The notes beneath the pieces were generated by a model, which ran no database searches, was not told the origin of the DNA, and was given only the letters and a program-made list of their open reading frames with translations. DNA of 64,000 bases, from contig NC_083339.1 in the NCBI RefSeq assembly GCF_019175385.1, forward strand, positions 82,386,120-82,450,119, read 5' to 3'. Shown piece after piece: positions 22,527-34,045 of this stretch. The DNA is from Lycium barbarum (taxonomy: Eukaryota > Streptophyta > Magnoliopsida > Solanales > Solanaceae). The number at the start of each line of letters is the position of its first letter. The first letter of the stretch is position 1. Both the position numbers and the translations under genes were made by a program.

Positions 22527-23702
22527 ATGTATGCTTTAGCCGGACGACAGGATCTTGAGTCCTTCCCAGATGTGGTTACAAGTACATTGTCAGTATTTTC
22601 CCATGATGTGTATACATTGATAGATCTGGGTTCTACCCTATCTTATATTACTCCGTATGTTGCTGGTCGTATTGGGGTGAAACCTGAGCCAATAAAACCT
22701 TTTGAGGTATCTACTCCGGTGGGTGATCCCGTGATAGCTAGACAAATGTACAAAAATTCTATAATTGTGATATGCGAGCGCCAGACTAAAGCTGATTTAG
22801 TTAAGCTGGAATTGTTAGATTTCGATGTGATTATGTGTATGGATTGGTTGGCCTTAAGTTATGCTAATGTTGATTGCCGAATGAAGGTAGTTCGATTTAA
22901 ATTTCTGGGAGAGCCCGTGTTTCAATGGAAGGGTAGTACAGCATCTCCAAGGGGTAGGTTTATTTCCTACCTTAAAGCAAGAAAGATGATAGCTAAGGGC
23001 TATATTTATCACTTAGTCCGAGTTCATGATACCGAAGCAAAGTCGCCAACTTTTCAATCCGTTCTGATATTGAATGAATTCCCGGATGTATTTCCAGATG
23101 AACTTCCAGGCCTTCCTCCAGAAAGAGAGATTGATTTTGCTATTGATGTATTGCCGGAAACCAAGCCTATTTCTATTCCTTCTTATCGAATGACTCCGGC
23201 AGAATTGCAAGAATTAAAGGCACAGTTGAAAGATTTACTTTAGAAGGGGTTTATTAGACCCAATTCATCACCGTGGGGAGCACCAGTCTTATTCGTGAGA
23301 AAGAAAGATGGTTCCCTATGAATGTACATCGATTATAGACAGTTGAACAAGGTGACGATAAAGAACAAATATCCTCTCCCAAGGATAGATGATTTATTTG
23401 ATCAACTACAGGGTGCCAAGTGGTTTTCCAAAATAGATTTGAGGTCAGGGTATGACCAAGTGAGAGTTAAAGAAGAAGATATTCCCAAAATATCTTTCAG
23501 AACGAGATATGGCCATTATGAATTGCGGGTGATGTCGTTTGGGTTAACCAATGCTCCGGCAGTGTTCATGAATTTGATGAATAACGTATTCAGGCCTCTC
23601 TTGGATTTATTCGTAATAATGTTTATTGATGACATTCTGGTATACTCTTGTATAAAATCAGAACATCTAGATCATTTACGAATTGTTCTTGGAATCCTTT
23701 GA
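22527..23702 (+). pseudogene. pol: Protease and RT of element B
   Basis: Protease has IDLGST at about 22617-22635 (Asp kept). A frame runs through GMDWL-like CMDWL, the linker and the RT start to TAG at 23241-23243 (GAG to TAG). A TGA stands just before 23322 (CGA to TGA), after which RT is open with [10 protein letters not shown] and [10 protein letters not shown] to TGA at 23700-23702. Substitutions and stops make it inactive. Confidence 0.87.
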
Positions 23703-24355
23703 ACTCGAGAATTGTATGCAAAATTTTCAAAGTGAGAGTTTTGGTTGAATTCTGTGAAATTTCTGGGTCATGTTATTTCAGAAGATGGCATTCGAGTGGT
23801 TACTCAGAAATTAAAGCTGTGAATACTTGGCCAAGGCCTACGACGTCTACAGAAGTCCGTAGTTTTCTGGGATTGGCAGGGTACTATAGGAGGTTCGTAG
23901 AAGGACTTTTCTCTATTTCAGCCCCATTGACAAAGGTAACCCAAAATTCAGTTAAATTTCAATGGAATGATGCTTGTGAACGCCGTTTCGAAGAGTTGAA
24001 GGACAGATTAACCACAGCCCCAGTCTTGACACTCCCAGAAGGGCCAGATGGCTATGTTGTATATTGTGATGCTTCCGGTGTTGAGTTAGGATGTGTGTTA
24101 ATGCAGCATGGTAGAGTCATTGCTTATGCTTCGAGGCAGCTGCAGAAACATGAAAAGAACTACCTAACTCATGATCTCGAATTGGCTGCAGTTATCGATG
24201 CATTAAAGACGTGGAGACACTACTTGTATGGGGTACATGTCGATATTTATACGGATCACAAGAGTCTTCAGTACATTTTCAAACAGAAGGAGTTGAATCT
24301 GCGGCAGAGGCGGTGGTTAGAATTATTGAAAGATTATGATGTGAGTATTTTATAA
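23703..24355 (+). pseudogene. pol: RT thumb and RNase H of element B
   Basis: TGC-to-TGA and a one-base loss near 23809 break the RT-RNase H link. RNase H is then readable: [46 protein letters not shown]. It ends at TAA 24353 where sisters have a Tyr codon. Confidence 0.85.
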
Positions 24356-25983
24356 CACCCCGGAAAGGCAAATGTTGTAGCTGATGCGCTTAGCCACCGA
24401 TCGATGGGTAGCCTATGTGAAGTTCCTCCGGAGAAGAAAGAAATAATTCATGAGCTCCACCAACTAGCTAATGTTGGAGTACGTCTAATTGATTCAGTTA
24501 GTGCTGGAATTGGTATTAATAATGCCACAGTTTCATCCCTGGATATGGAAGTGAAAGAGCGTCAATATGAAGATCCTCAGTTGAGCCATTATAGGAACAC
24601 ATTTCATGAAAAAGAGAAATCTCCATTTGAAACTTCTATGGATGGAATTCATAGATACCGAGGTAGGCTATGTGTGCCAGATGTTGCAGAATTGCGCCGT
24701 TGAATTCTAGAAGAAGCCCATTATTCTCGATATTCCATTCACCCAGGTGCGAGGAAGATGTATCATGATCTCAAATTGATATATTGGTGGGATGGCATAA
24801 AAAGAGACATAGCAGAATTTGCCAGCAAGTGAAAATCGAACATCAAAAGCCAGGAGGATTATTGCAAGCAATGGAGATCCCTACTTGGAAATGGGAAGTG
24901 ATCAACATGGATTTTATTGTGGGGTTACCTCGTTCCCGAGGAAAGTATGATTCTATATGGGTGATAGCGGACAGATTGATGAAAGCAGCTCATTTTCTTC
25001 CAGTCAGAACCACCTACTCGGCCAATGATTATGCAAGGTTGTATCTCAAAGAAATTGTGCGACTCCATGGTATTCCGATTTCAATTATCACAGATAGAGG
25101 AGCGCAATTTAAAACCAAGTTCTGGAAATCCTTCCAAGAAGGTCTAGGTACTTAAGTAAAGCTTAACACGGCATTTCATCCGCAGACTGATGGGCAAGCC
25201 GAACGTACCATTCAGACCTTGGAGGATATGCTCAGAGCATGTGTTCTAGATTTCGGTGGTAGTTGGGATGACCACTTACCACTAATCGAGTTTGCATACA
25301 ACAATAGCTACAATTTCAGTATCCAAATGGCTCCGTATGAAGCTTTATATGGAAGGATGTGTAGGTCCCCAATTGGATGGTTTGGAATAGTAGAGGTATA
25401 GCTAATAGGCCCTAAGTTAATTCAACAAGCAGTAGAAAAAGTCAAGGTGATCCGAGATCGATTACTGACAGCCCAAAGTCGCCAAAAATCTTATGCGGAC
25501 AACCGCCGGCGAGACCTTGAATTTCGAGTTGATGATTGGGTGCTCTTAAAGGTGTCACCAATGAAAGGTGTGATGAGATTTGGCAAGAAAGGAAAGTTAA
25601 GTCCTCGATGCATTGGACCCTATAAGATTATCCTCAAGGTGGGTCAAGTAGATTATGAATTGGACTTACCTCCAGAACTTGAATCAGTTTATCTAATTTT
25701 CCATGTCTCCATGCTCCGCAAGTGTGTTGGAGATCCTACGAGGATTGTTCCAATAAAGGACGTTCAAGTGACAAAAAATCTAGTCTATGAAGAGGTGCCC
25801 ATTGCCATATTAGACAGGAAAGTACGGACACTACGAAATAAGGAACTGGCCTCAGTTAAAGTCTTATGGAAAAATAACAACCGGGAAGAAATGACTTGGG
25901 AAGCGGAAAAGAGTATGAAATCCAAGTACCTGCACTTATTCCAACCCCCAGAAGAGATTCAAGATGAAACATTAACATTATGA
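24356..25983 (+). pseudogene. pol: Integrase and chromodomain of element B
   Basis: Open pieces at 24404-24703, 24784-25155, 25219-25401 and 25447-25983, separated by TGA 24701 (CGA to TGA), a deletion of about 19 nt removing the zinc-domain CPNC near 24820, TAA 25153 and TAG 25399. Catalytic positions MDF, TDRGAQF and QTLE remain. The GPY/F module (GPYKII) and the chromodomain (about 25785-25945) are in one frame to the TGA at 25981-25983. Confidence 0.87.
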
Positions 25984-26187
25984 GGTATATATGCTTTCTT
26001 TTCATGCTTTTGGTCGTGTGTGGCCACAAATATATTGATATTGTATTGTGGCCCTGTGAGGAAATATTATTATGGGCTGTTGTGACAGGACGGTAGTGCC
26101 ATATTACAGGGAAAACTCTGGCGAAATTTTTGTAGAATTCCCGAATGCTTAACATTTGAGGACGAATGTTCCAAAAGGGGGGAAGAG
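25984..26187 (+). promoter_or_regulatory. 3' UTR of B with pre-PPT hairpin and polypurine tract
   Basis: About 200 bp without coding. AACATTTGAGGACGAATGTT (26151-26170) is a near-perfect inverted repeat, followed by the polypurine tract AAAAGGGGGGAAGAG (26173-26187) directly before the 3' LTR. The same hairpin and spacing are found in C, E, I and J. Confidence 0.8.
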
Positions 26188-27817
26188 TGTTACACCTTGG
26201 AAATTTCATGTCGTCGTGTAGTGAATGAACCAATGCAAGCTTAAGGGTAACAGGAAGATCTTAGGACTATAAGACGAATATTTAGTCGTCGTAGAATGCA
26301 TACGCTAAGATTTTGAATCCATATGAATTGATGAAATAAGGAATGATAGGACAAGTGGAGTATAAGTGGGGTTTAGGAAAGGTTTCGTAAATTATTGCAT
26401 TAAGAATTGTTTGGTAGGGCCTTGAGGGCGAATTATAGGATGCTTAGATCATTGATGAAGTACTAAACAAGTGTTAAGAAGGTTGTGTAAGGATTGGAGA
26501 TCAAACGAAATGACGAGGACAACTTCGGAAAAACTGTGAGTTACACGACCACCTTATACGGACCGTGGAACTTTATACGGACCGTATAAGGGTCCGTATA
26601 ACACCCAATAGAAGTGGTATTTTGCCTGATGGTGAACCACGATCACTTATACGGACCGTGGAACTTTATACAGACTGTATAAGGGTCCGTATAACCGAAC
26701 AGCAACAATTATTTCCATGGTGGTGAACCACGGACACTTATACGGACCGTATAGTGTTATACGGACCGTATAAGTGCTCCGTATAAGTCCCGACGGACTG
26801 ATTAAGTTGCAACTATAAATACATGTTCCCACTTTATTTTCTCATTCTTTCCACTTCTCCACTTCTCTCCAAGCTTCTAGAGGGTTCCACACACTTCATA
26901 TACATGAATACAAAGGAAAGCAAAGATCAATATCAAGAATTCAAGTGAATCAAGTGCAAGAAGCTCACTAGGGTCCCTCCAAGTCAAGAATTCTCTTGGG
27001 AGTGAAACTAGGGTTTTGGCTCAAGTGAAGTATTTCCACTCAAGGCTCATTCCCACACCATCTAAGGTAAGTTTCATGATCATTCCATGTTGTTTAAGGT
27101 ATTGTGAGGCTGGAAGACATAGATTATGAAAGGAAATAGAACATGGGTTATAACGATGAAAATAATCTGATTTTGAGTAGTAGCTTGAGATGAGTCATGA
27201 TCTTTGATATGTTGTGCTTATAAAAATGTTATGAATGATGTTGAGAGCATGAGAGAAATGTTAGATGAGAATGAATGTAATGTTGTGCTATGATCATGAG
27301 TATGGATGACTTCGAGAGGAAATTGTGGGGATTGGATAATGAGGAATTTGATAAAATTTATTGATGATGATATTATGAATGTCGTTATTAACGTTTGGGA
27401 GTTGATGTATGATATGGAGAAAGTAGTATAAATAAAGGAGACGCTGCCCATCTTTTTTCTAGCGTAGTTCAAACACGCTTATGTTATCGATTATCTTATA
27501 TGAGTATGAACTCCCTTGAAGGTAAAGACGTGAGCAACGAAGAAGAACGATCAAACGATAGAGTAGCTACACGAAAAAGGTATGTAAGGCAAATCCTTTC
27601 CTTCTAAGGCATGAATCTTCCTAATCCTCTATGATCTTCCTATATAATGGCAATTATGAGTTCATGACTATACAGAGCTGTATACGCACATGACAAAGAA
27701 AGGAGATACGTTACAAGTATGATAATGATGATGATGAATATAAGTATGAAGAATCCTAGAGTAATATAAGATGTCCATGAAGCTAATGATCCTAAGTATA
27801 ATTCCATTGATGATTTT
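26188..27817 (+). repeat. 3' LTR of element B, left part
   Basis: Starts TGTTACACCTTGG and parallels the 5' LTR: palindrome array about 26540-26790, TATAAATA 26814-26821, donor-like CTAAG/GTAAGT at 27066/27067. It is interrupted after ATTTT (27813-27817) by element C and resumes at 36623. Confidence 0.9.
27813..27817. other. Target-site duplication of C, ATTTT
   Basis: ATTTT directly before C's 5' LTR; repeated at 36618-36622 directly after C's 3' LTR. Confidence 0.88.
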
Positions 27818-28154
27818 TGTTACACCTCGAAAACTTTTCTGTTGATACGCAGTGAATAGATTATCGAAGATCACAAAGTATACGGTATATCCATAAGTAA
27901 GGAATGACATTTGATGACCCTAATTAAGATTTAAAAAACGTTCGAGAATGGGGGAGAAAGTTTGCCAAGAGGAGCCAAGGCTTACGATAGGTATCGAAAA
28001 GGAATTGCGAGTAACGAGTTAACGAGGATTTAATAATGTCTTGGAGAAGAGTGATAACGTCCCTTAGATTGGTATTGAGGTGTTAAACAAGTGCTAAGAA
28101 GGTTCCATAAGGATTGGAGATCGAACGAGTCGACTTAAACGAACTACAGATCAC

Positions 28155-28310
28155 TGGGGATTATACGGCCAAACATACTGGCCGTATAAAACATACGGTC
28201 CGTATGTTGGATCGTATAATCAGCCCAGAACGACACACTTCGCTGGACCAAACATACGGCCCGTATAAAATGTACGGACCGTATGTTGGTCCGTATATCT
28301 GGTCGGGGGC
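28155..28310 (+). promoter_or_regulatory. U3 palindrome array of C
   Basis: Nested inverted repeats such as ACATACGGTCCGTATGT, ending about 15 bp before the TATA-like box. The 3' LTR copy is at about 34385-34530. Different spacing and flanks from B and G but the same CGGnCCG core. Confidence 0.65.
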
Positions 28311-29871
28311 AGATTGGTTTATTAAATAAAGATCCAAGTCTTATTTCATTTCATTTCCATATCCCACCCCTTCTCTCTAAAATATCTCTCTACATTTATT
28401 GCACAAGAATTCAAGAGGTATTAGTGATCAACAACATAAACTAAGTGAATCAAGTGTAAGAAACCCATTAAGAGATCATCCAAGTCAAGAAATCTCATTG
28501 GAGATGAACTAGGGTTTTGGCTCAAGTGAAGTATTTCCATCAAAATCTTGTTCCTACAACATCTAAGGTAATATTTATGGTATTTCCATGTTGTTTAAGG
28601 TATTTGAAAGTTGAAATACTTGGATTGTAGAAGGATGTAGAAAAAGTGGTCATGAATGTGGAATAGTGCCATTTTGAGTAATAGCTTGAATTGAGTCATG
28701 ATTCTTGATGTGTTGTGATATTGATATTTTATAAACGATGATAAGAACATGGGATAGGAAATGTACATGAATGAACATAGTCGTGTGTTATGACCATGGA
28801 TATGGGTGATTGGAAGCGAATTGAGAAATATAGATAATGTGGATGAATAAAGGCTAGTGTTATGATATTTTGAATGTATTATTGACGTTTGGGAGTTCAT
28901 ATATGATATGGAGGAATGTTGTATAAATAAAGGAGATGTTGTTCAACTTTCTCTAGCTTTAGTCGTGTATGCTAGCTATCGATTTCTAATGATAGATGAC
29001 TTTAATGAAGGTAGAAATATGAATGTTGAAGGAGAATGTGCAAGTGGTAGAATAGTTGAACGGAAAGGTATGTCAGGATAACCCTTCTTTCATAAGGCAT
29101 GGTTCTTTAGCCAATCTTCTAAATCTTTTATAAGTCTATGATGTCCTCCAAATGAATCTATCTTCAAAAGCTATTAAGCTTATGACTATCAATATGTTAC
29201 AATTGTATTAAGTTCCTCATATGACGAGTAATCCTATAAGGAAAGATGTAATGAACGACGATGATAGTGATAACGATACGATAACAACGATAATAGCAAT
29301 GACGATAATGATAGTGATGATAATAGTAAAGATGCTTATAAGCTATTATGTATATTTATCTATGTATGACTATTATGGAACCCCGAGCTTATAAGGCCAG
29401 GTAAAATATGTATATATTTATGTAACACGCGCGCACCTCTACAGATGGTACGGATAACCCTGAAGCCTTGGTAGGGCCAGGTATGTGTAACCTTGAGCCT
29501 TGGTTGGCCAAGTATGTATGATAACCGAACGTAGCTATAGTTGGGTAGGTGAAACACTGAACCTTCTTGGTCAGGCATGCTATATATATGATATAAATAT
29601 GTGTATGATGTAGATATGAGTATGAATACAAATACGAGTAACAATATGTATATGATATGAATATGAATAAGGATATGTATATGGATACGAGTATGGATAC
29701 GAAATGTAAATGAGTACAGATACGGATATGGATGTATGTACACGAATACGCGTTAGAAATGGAAAGTCCCTATGAAAATCAAGTAAGTGCTTATGACGAT
29801 GATTCTACTTTCTCCCATCTAATGCTATTTCTCATGTCGCTTATTATGCTTCTATAGTGATATTGATCATG

Positions 29872-29940
29872 CTTTACATACTCAGTACATTCTTCGTACT
29901 GACGTCCTTTTGTTGTGGATGTTGCGTCATGCCCGCAGGT
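29872..29940 (+). promoter_or_regulatory. Twin-hairpin motif in 5' LTR of C
   Basis: TCAGTAC/GTACTGA stem with 7-nt loop, then CGTCC against GGATG (one pair mutated). The 3' LTR copy at 36109-36171 has GTCC/GGAC intact. Confidence 0.55.
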
Positions 29941-30389
29941 GCCCAGGGAGACAGACTTGGCCCATAGCTACATTTCTCAGGGACTACATAGCAGAGCTCC
30001 ATTTCATTCGGAGCTATAGATTTTGGTACTTATTCTTTTGTGTACATATTTATGGGCATAGCGGGGTCCTGTCCCGCCTATATGATTTGACATACTCTTC
30101 TTAGAGGCTCGTAGATATGTCTATATGGTTAGATGTGTTTGGCCTTGTCGGCCTATATTTTGGATTTCATTTTGTTAGCCTCGTCGGCTTATGTACATTG
30201 ATATGGGAATAAATGCCAATGATGATATAAAGGTATTGTTGTCCAATGGGATTGGTATGATTGATGAATCGAAATGTACGATATAGTATGTGCCGCACTT
30301 AGATGTAAGTGTAAAGATACGCTAAGGGGTGCCCGGGTGGGCTAGCACCAGGTGCCCGTCGCGGCCCCCCTGTTGGGTCGTGACAAAAG

Positions 30390-30401
30390 TGGTATCAGAG
30401 C
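30390..30401 (+). promoter_or_regulatory. Primer-binding site, initiator tRNA-Met (C)
   Basis: TGGTATCAGAGC four nt after the LTR end. Confidence 0.9.
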
Positions 30402-30444
30402 AGTTCCGTCCTAGGGTGTGTCTACGAGCCGTGTCCAGTAGAGT

Positions 30445-30484
30445 CTTGGTTATGAGTGTGTTGTACGCCACACTTATAAACAAG
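30445..30484 (+). promoter_or_regulatory. Leader hairpin (C)
   Basis: 40 nt: two 16-nt arms (15 of 16 pair, including G-T) around loop TTGTACGC. One stem pair is A-T where A has G-C at the same position, a compensatory change. Confidence 0.58.
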
Positions 30485-30594
30485 AGGCTGCGGGCATTTT
30501 AGGAATGATTGACCTTCTTTCTTCATAACATCGTGCGATAGAGCTACGATATAAAAACTTCCTTCTCCTTAACCGTGTATTGTGTATTTCAGAG

Positions 30595-31724
30595 ATGCCT
30601 GTAAAGAGAAAGGCTACAGCAGCCCAAAAGGGCAAGACAGCGGCAAACAAACGGGCTGAAGTAGCACCGCCAGCAGTTGTAGAGGAAATTTAGTCCCACA
30701 ATGCGGCTCAATCTCAGTCCTCCCAGACAGTGCCTATTTCTGAGGAGCGCGAGGGAGCCTCAGCTCCAGCTCCAGCACCTCCGGCTTCTCCCCCGGATGC
30801 TTCAGGCCAAGATGTAAAAGAGGCCATTCATTTACTTACTCAATTGGGTGCTGCTCAGACTCAGCGGCAAAGTGCAGGGCAAGGTGATAGGGCTGTTAGT
30901 GCAAGGGCCCGTGATTTCATTAGCTTAAACCCTCTGGAATTCTTTGGATCAAAGCCGGATGAGGACCCCCAGAATTTTATTGATGGAATGTTGAGGGCGC
31001 TTCGTTTGATACATGCTTCAGACACCGAATCGGTGGATTTAGCATCATATAGATTAAGAGATTTCTTGATCCATTGGTACACGGTTTGGATGGCTTCACG
31101 GGGAGCCAATGTACCTCCCTCGGTATGGCAAGAATTTGTTGATGCTTTCCTCCGACATTATATGCCTCCAGAAGTTCGGCGAGCTAGAGCCGATAAATTC
31201 TTGAATTTGAAGCAAGGTAGCGTGAGTGCTTTAGAGTATAGTCTTTGCTTCGATTCTTTGGCCAGGTATGCTTCGGCCGTGGTAGCGGATATGGGTGACC
31301 GGGTACACCGATTTGTGAAAGGCCTAGGGCCACATTTGATGGATAGGTGCTTGACCGCGTCCCTTCAGGACAATATGGATATTTCACGTATTCAGGCCCA
31401 TGCTCAAAATTTGGAAGAAAGTCTACAATAGCAAAGAAGTGAGCGTGAGCATGATAGGGGACATAGCAAGAGAACTAGATCTTCGGGTCCGATGGGTGAG
31501 TTTAGAGGCGGGCACAGACAGCAGTTTTCTAGGCATTCGGGCTATTCTATGACTAGTGCGCCTCCACGGCTTTCAGGCCAGAGATTTGATAGATCCACTC
31601 ATTCCGGGCCGAGTAAGAGCTTTTCGAGATCTTAGTTTAGAGGTGATTCGAGTCATGCGAGGTCACACGTGCCACGATGTTCCTAGTGTGGGAAGTTGTA
31701 TTGGGGTCCATGTCGATTGGGTTC
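30595..31724 (+). pseudogene. gag: gag of element C, 3' truncated
   Basis: Starts MPVKRKATAAQKGK. One TAG at about 30691 splits the N-terminal Glu/Pro/Ala-rich part; the rest is open from 30730 to TAG at 31429-31431 and contains the full Gag core (FFGSKPDEDPQNFI to LTASLQDNMDIS). The Arg/Ser-rich linker continues to about 31724, where, in the middle of the zinc-knuckle lead-in, sequence jumps straight into RNase H. Confidence 0.88.
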
Positions 31725-32226
31725 AGAGGTTTGTTGAGGATTTTTCTTCTATTTCTGCACCACTCACAAAGTTGACCCAGAAATCAGCAAAGTTTCACTG
31801 CACAGATGCTTGTGAACGTAGCTTCCAAGAGTTAAAAGATAGATTGACTTCTGCCCCGGTCCTGACACTTCCAGAGGGATTGGAAGGATATGTTATTTAT
31901 TGTGATGCTTCAGGCATTGGGGTAGGCTGTGTGTTGATGCTACATGGTAAGGTGATTGTGTATGCTTCAAGGAAATTACGGAAACATGAGAAAACTTATC
32001 CAACCCATGACCTAGAATTGGCTGCCGTGGTTCATGCATTAAAGATATGGAGCCATTATTTATATGGTGTCCATGTGGATATTTATATAGATCATAAGAG
32101 CCTTCAGTATATCTTCAAGCAGAAAGAGTAGAATTTGCGACAACGACGATGGTTGGAATTGTTAAAGGATTATGATGTTGATATCATATATTACCCCGGA
32201 AAGGAAAATGTTGTGGCTCACTCTTA
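31725..32226 (+). pseudogene. pol: RNase H of element C after internal deletion
   Basis: The sequence joins at [16 protein letters not shown]; everything from the zinc knuckle through protease and RT up to the thumb is missing. [23 protein letters not shown] and a mutated [10 protein letters not shown] are present. TAG at 32129-32131 (TTG to TAG) ends the frame shared with the linker. Confidence 0.87.
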
Positions 32227-33830
32227 GCCGTAGATCGATGGGGAGTTTGTGTGATGTACGACCAGAGAAAAAAATGGCTCGTGAGCTCCAACAGATAGCT
32301 AGCCTAAGAGTTCGAGTAGTGGACTCAGGGAGCAGGGGAACTACCATTCAGAATTCAGCAGTCTCGTCGGTAGTAACGGAAGTGAAAAAGCGACAGTATG
32401 AAGATTCCATGCTAATGCATTACAAAGATACACTCCCTCAGATGGAGGAGTCATAATTTGAGATTTCAGAAGATGGAGTTCTTTGATGCCAAGGCAGATT
32501 ATGTGTTCCCGATGTGGCAGGTTTACGCCACCAAATATTGAGAGAAGCTCATTGCTCCCGTTATTCTATTCATCCTGGAGTGACGAAAATGTACCATGAT
32601 CTTAGATCTATATATTGGTGGAATGGAATGAAGAAAGATATAGCGAAATTCGTAGCTCAATGTCCCAACTGCAACAAGTGAAAATTGAGCACCAAAAGTC
32701 GGGCGGATTGTTGCAAGCTATAGAAATTCCAACTTGGAAGTGGGAAGTAATTAATATGGACTTCATTACTAGCTTACCCCGTTCTCGACGTAAGTATGAT
32801 TCTATATGGGTGATTGTGGATAGACTCACGAAGTCAACTCATTTCTTATCAGTCAGAATGACATATGTGGCGGAAGATTATGCAAAGCTTTATGTTAGAG
32901 AGATAGTGCGACTCCATGGTGTCCCAGCATCTATTATCTCTAATAGAGGGACACAGTTTACAACTAATTTTTGGAAGTCCTTCCAAGAGGGTTTAGGGAC
33001 CCAAGTGAGCCTTAGCACGGCATTTCATCCGCAGACTGATGGACAAGCTGAACGTACTATTCATACTCTTGAAGATATGTTACGGGCATGTGTGATAGAT
33101 TTTGGGGGTAATTGGGATGATCACTTGCCACTCATTGAATTTGCTTATAACAATAGTTATCATTCTAGCATTGACATGGGCACCGTATGAGGCTTTATAT
33201 GGGCGAAAGTGTAGATCCCCAATTGGGTGGTTCGAGGCAAGAGAGACAAAATTGATAGGGCCAGACTTGGTCCAGCAAGCCATAGAGAAAATCAAGCTCA
33301 TAAAAGATCGGTTATTAGCAGCCCAAAGTCGTCAAAAGTCCTATGCGGATAATCGTCGAAGGGACTTAGAGTTCCAAGTGAAAGATTGGGTATTCTTGAA
33401 AGTGTCACCGATGAAGGGTGTAATGAGATTTGGCGAAAAGGGGAAGCTTAGTCCCCGGTACATTGGGCCTTATGAGATTGTGCCCAAAATAGGCAAAGTG
33501 GCCTATAAGTTAGATCTACCTCTTGATTTGAAGTCAGTTCACCCAGTTTTCCATGTCTCAATGCTTCGTAAATGTGTTGGAGATCCTACTAGGATCGTGC
33601 CAGTAAATGATGTTCAAGTGACGGAAAAGCTGCCTTATAAAGAGGTACCCATTGCCATACTAGATAGGCAGGCAAGTACGGAGGCTTAGAAACAAAGAAG
33701 TGGCTTCAGTCAAGGTTTTATGGAGAAACAATAAACGAGAAGAAATGACATGGGAAGCGGAAGAAATTAAGCGATCCAAGTACCTGTATTCATTTCAGCC
33801 CTTAGAAGAAATCCAAGATGAGATATCATG
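32227..33830 (+). pseudogene. pol: Integrase and chromodomain of element C
   Basis: Zinc domain with both His and CPNC-like Cys retained (about 32545-32670), then the core at 32615-33190 with MDF, SNRGTQF (Asp mutated to Asn) and HTLEDML. Breaks: frameshift near 32220, TAA about 32454, TGA about 32485, a frameshift near 33175, and a 4-bp tandem duplication (GGCAGGCA) near 33668 that shifts the frame inside the chromodomain. Ends at TGA 33828-33830. Confidence 0.86.
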
Positions 33831-34045
33831 ATCATAAGGTATGTATGTTTTCCTTTTATGCTTTTGGGTCGTGTGTGGCAAAATTCTATTGCTATTATGT
33901 GTGGCCCTGTGAGGCATTGATATTATGGGATATTGTGACAGGATGGTAGTGCCATATTATAGGGGAAACTCTGGCAAAATTTTTATAGAATCCCCGACGA
34001 CTTAACATTCGAGGACGAATGTTCTTAAGGGGGGGGGGGGGAGAA
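33831..34045 (+). promoter_or_regulatory. 3' UTR of C with pre-PPT hairpin and polypurine tract
   Basis: AACATTCG and CGAATGTT (34004-34023) form a perfect 8-bp stem with loop AGGA. The PPT is AA, thirteen G, AGAA (34027-34045), ending at the 3' LTR start. Confidence 0.85.

Larger units (their letters stand above)
27818..30385 (+). repeat. 5' LTR of element C (2568 bp)
   Basis: TGTTACACCTCG to GGGTCGTGACA. U3 array of TACGGnCCGTATG-type palindromes about 28155-28310, TATA-like TTAAATAAA at about 28321, donor-like ATCTAAG/GTAATA at 28567/28568, twin hairpin 29872-29940. A GATAAT/GTATATG-rich stretch (29220-29750) is low-complexity. Confidence 0.9.
28568..30592 (+). other. Predicted leader intron of element C
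   Basis: Donor AAG/GTAATA about 246 nt after the TATA-like box; branch-like CTTAAC and acceptor TGTGTATTTCAG just before the gag ATG at 30595. Length 2025 nt. Motif-based inference. Confidence 0.5.

Noticed and set aside
29220..29340. CRISPR-like or satellite array in GATAATGA-rich sequence
   Set aside because: Short, irregular low-complexity repeats in a plant LTR, without unique spacers.
29360..29743. Minus-strand open frame rich in Ile-His-Tyr in LTR C, with a matching one at 35658-35975
   Set aside because: It reads through a GTATATG-type simple repeat and is shared only because both LTRs are copies of one sequence. No domain, no start context.
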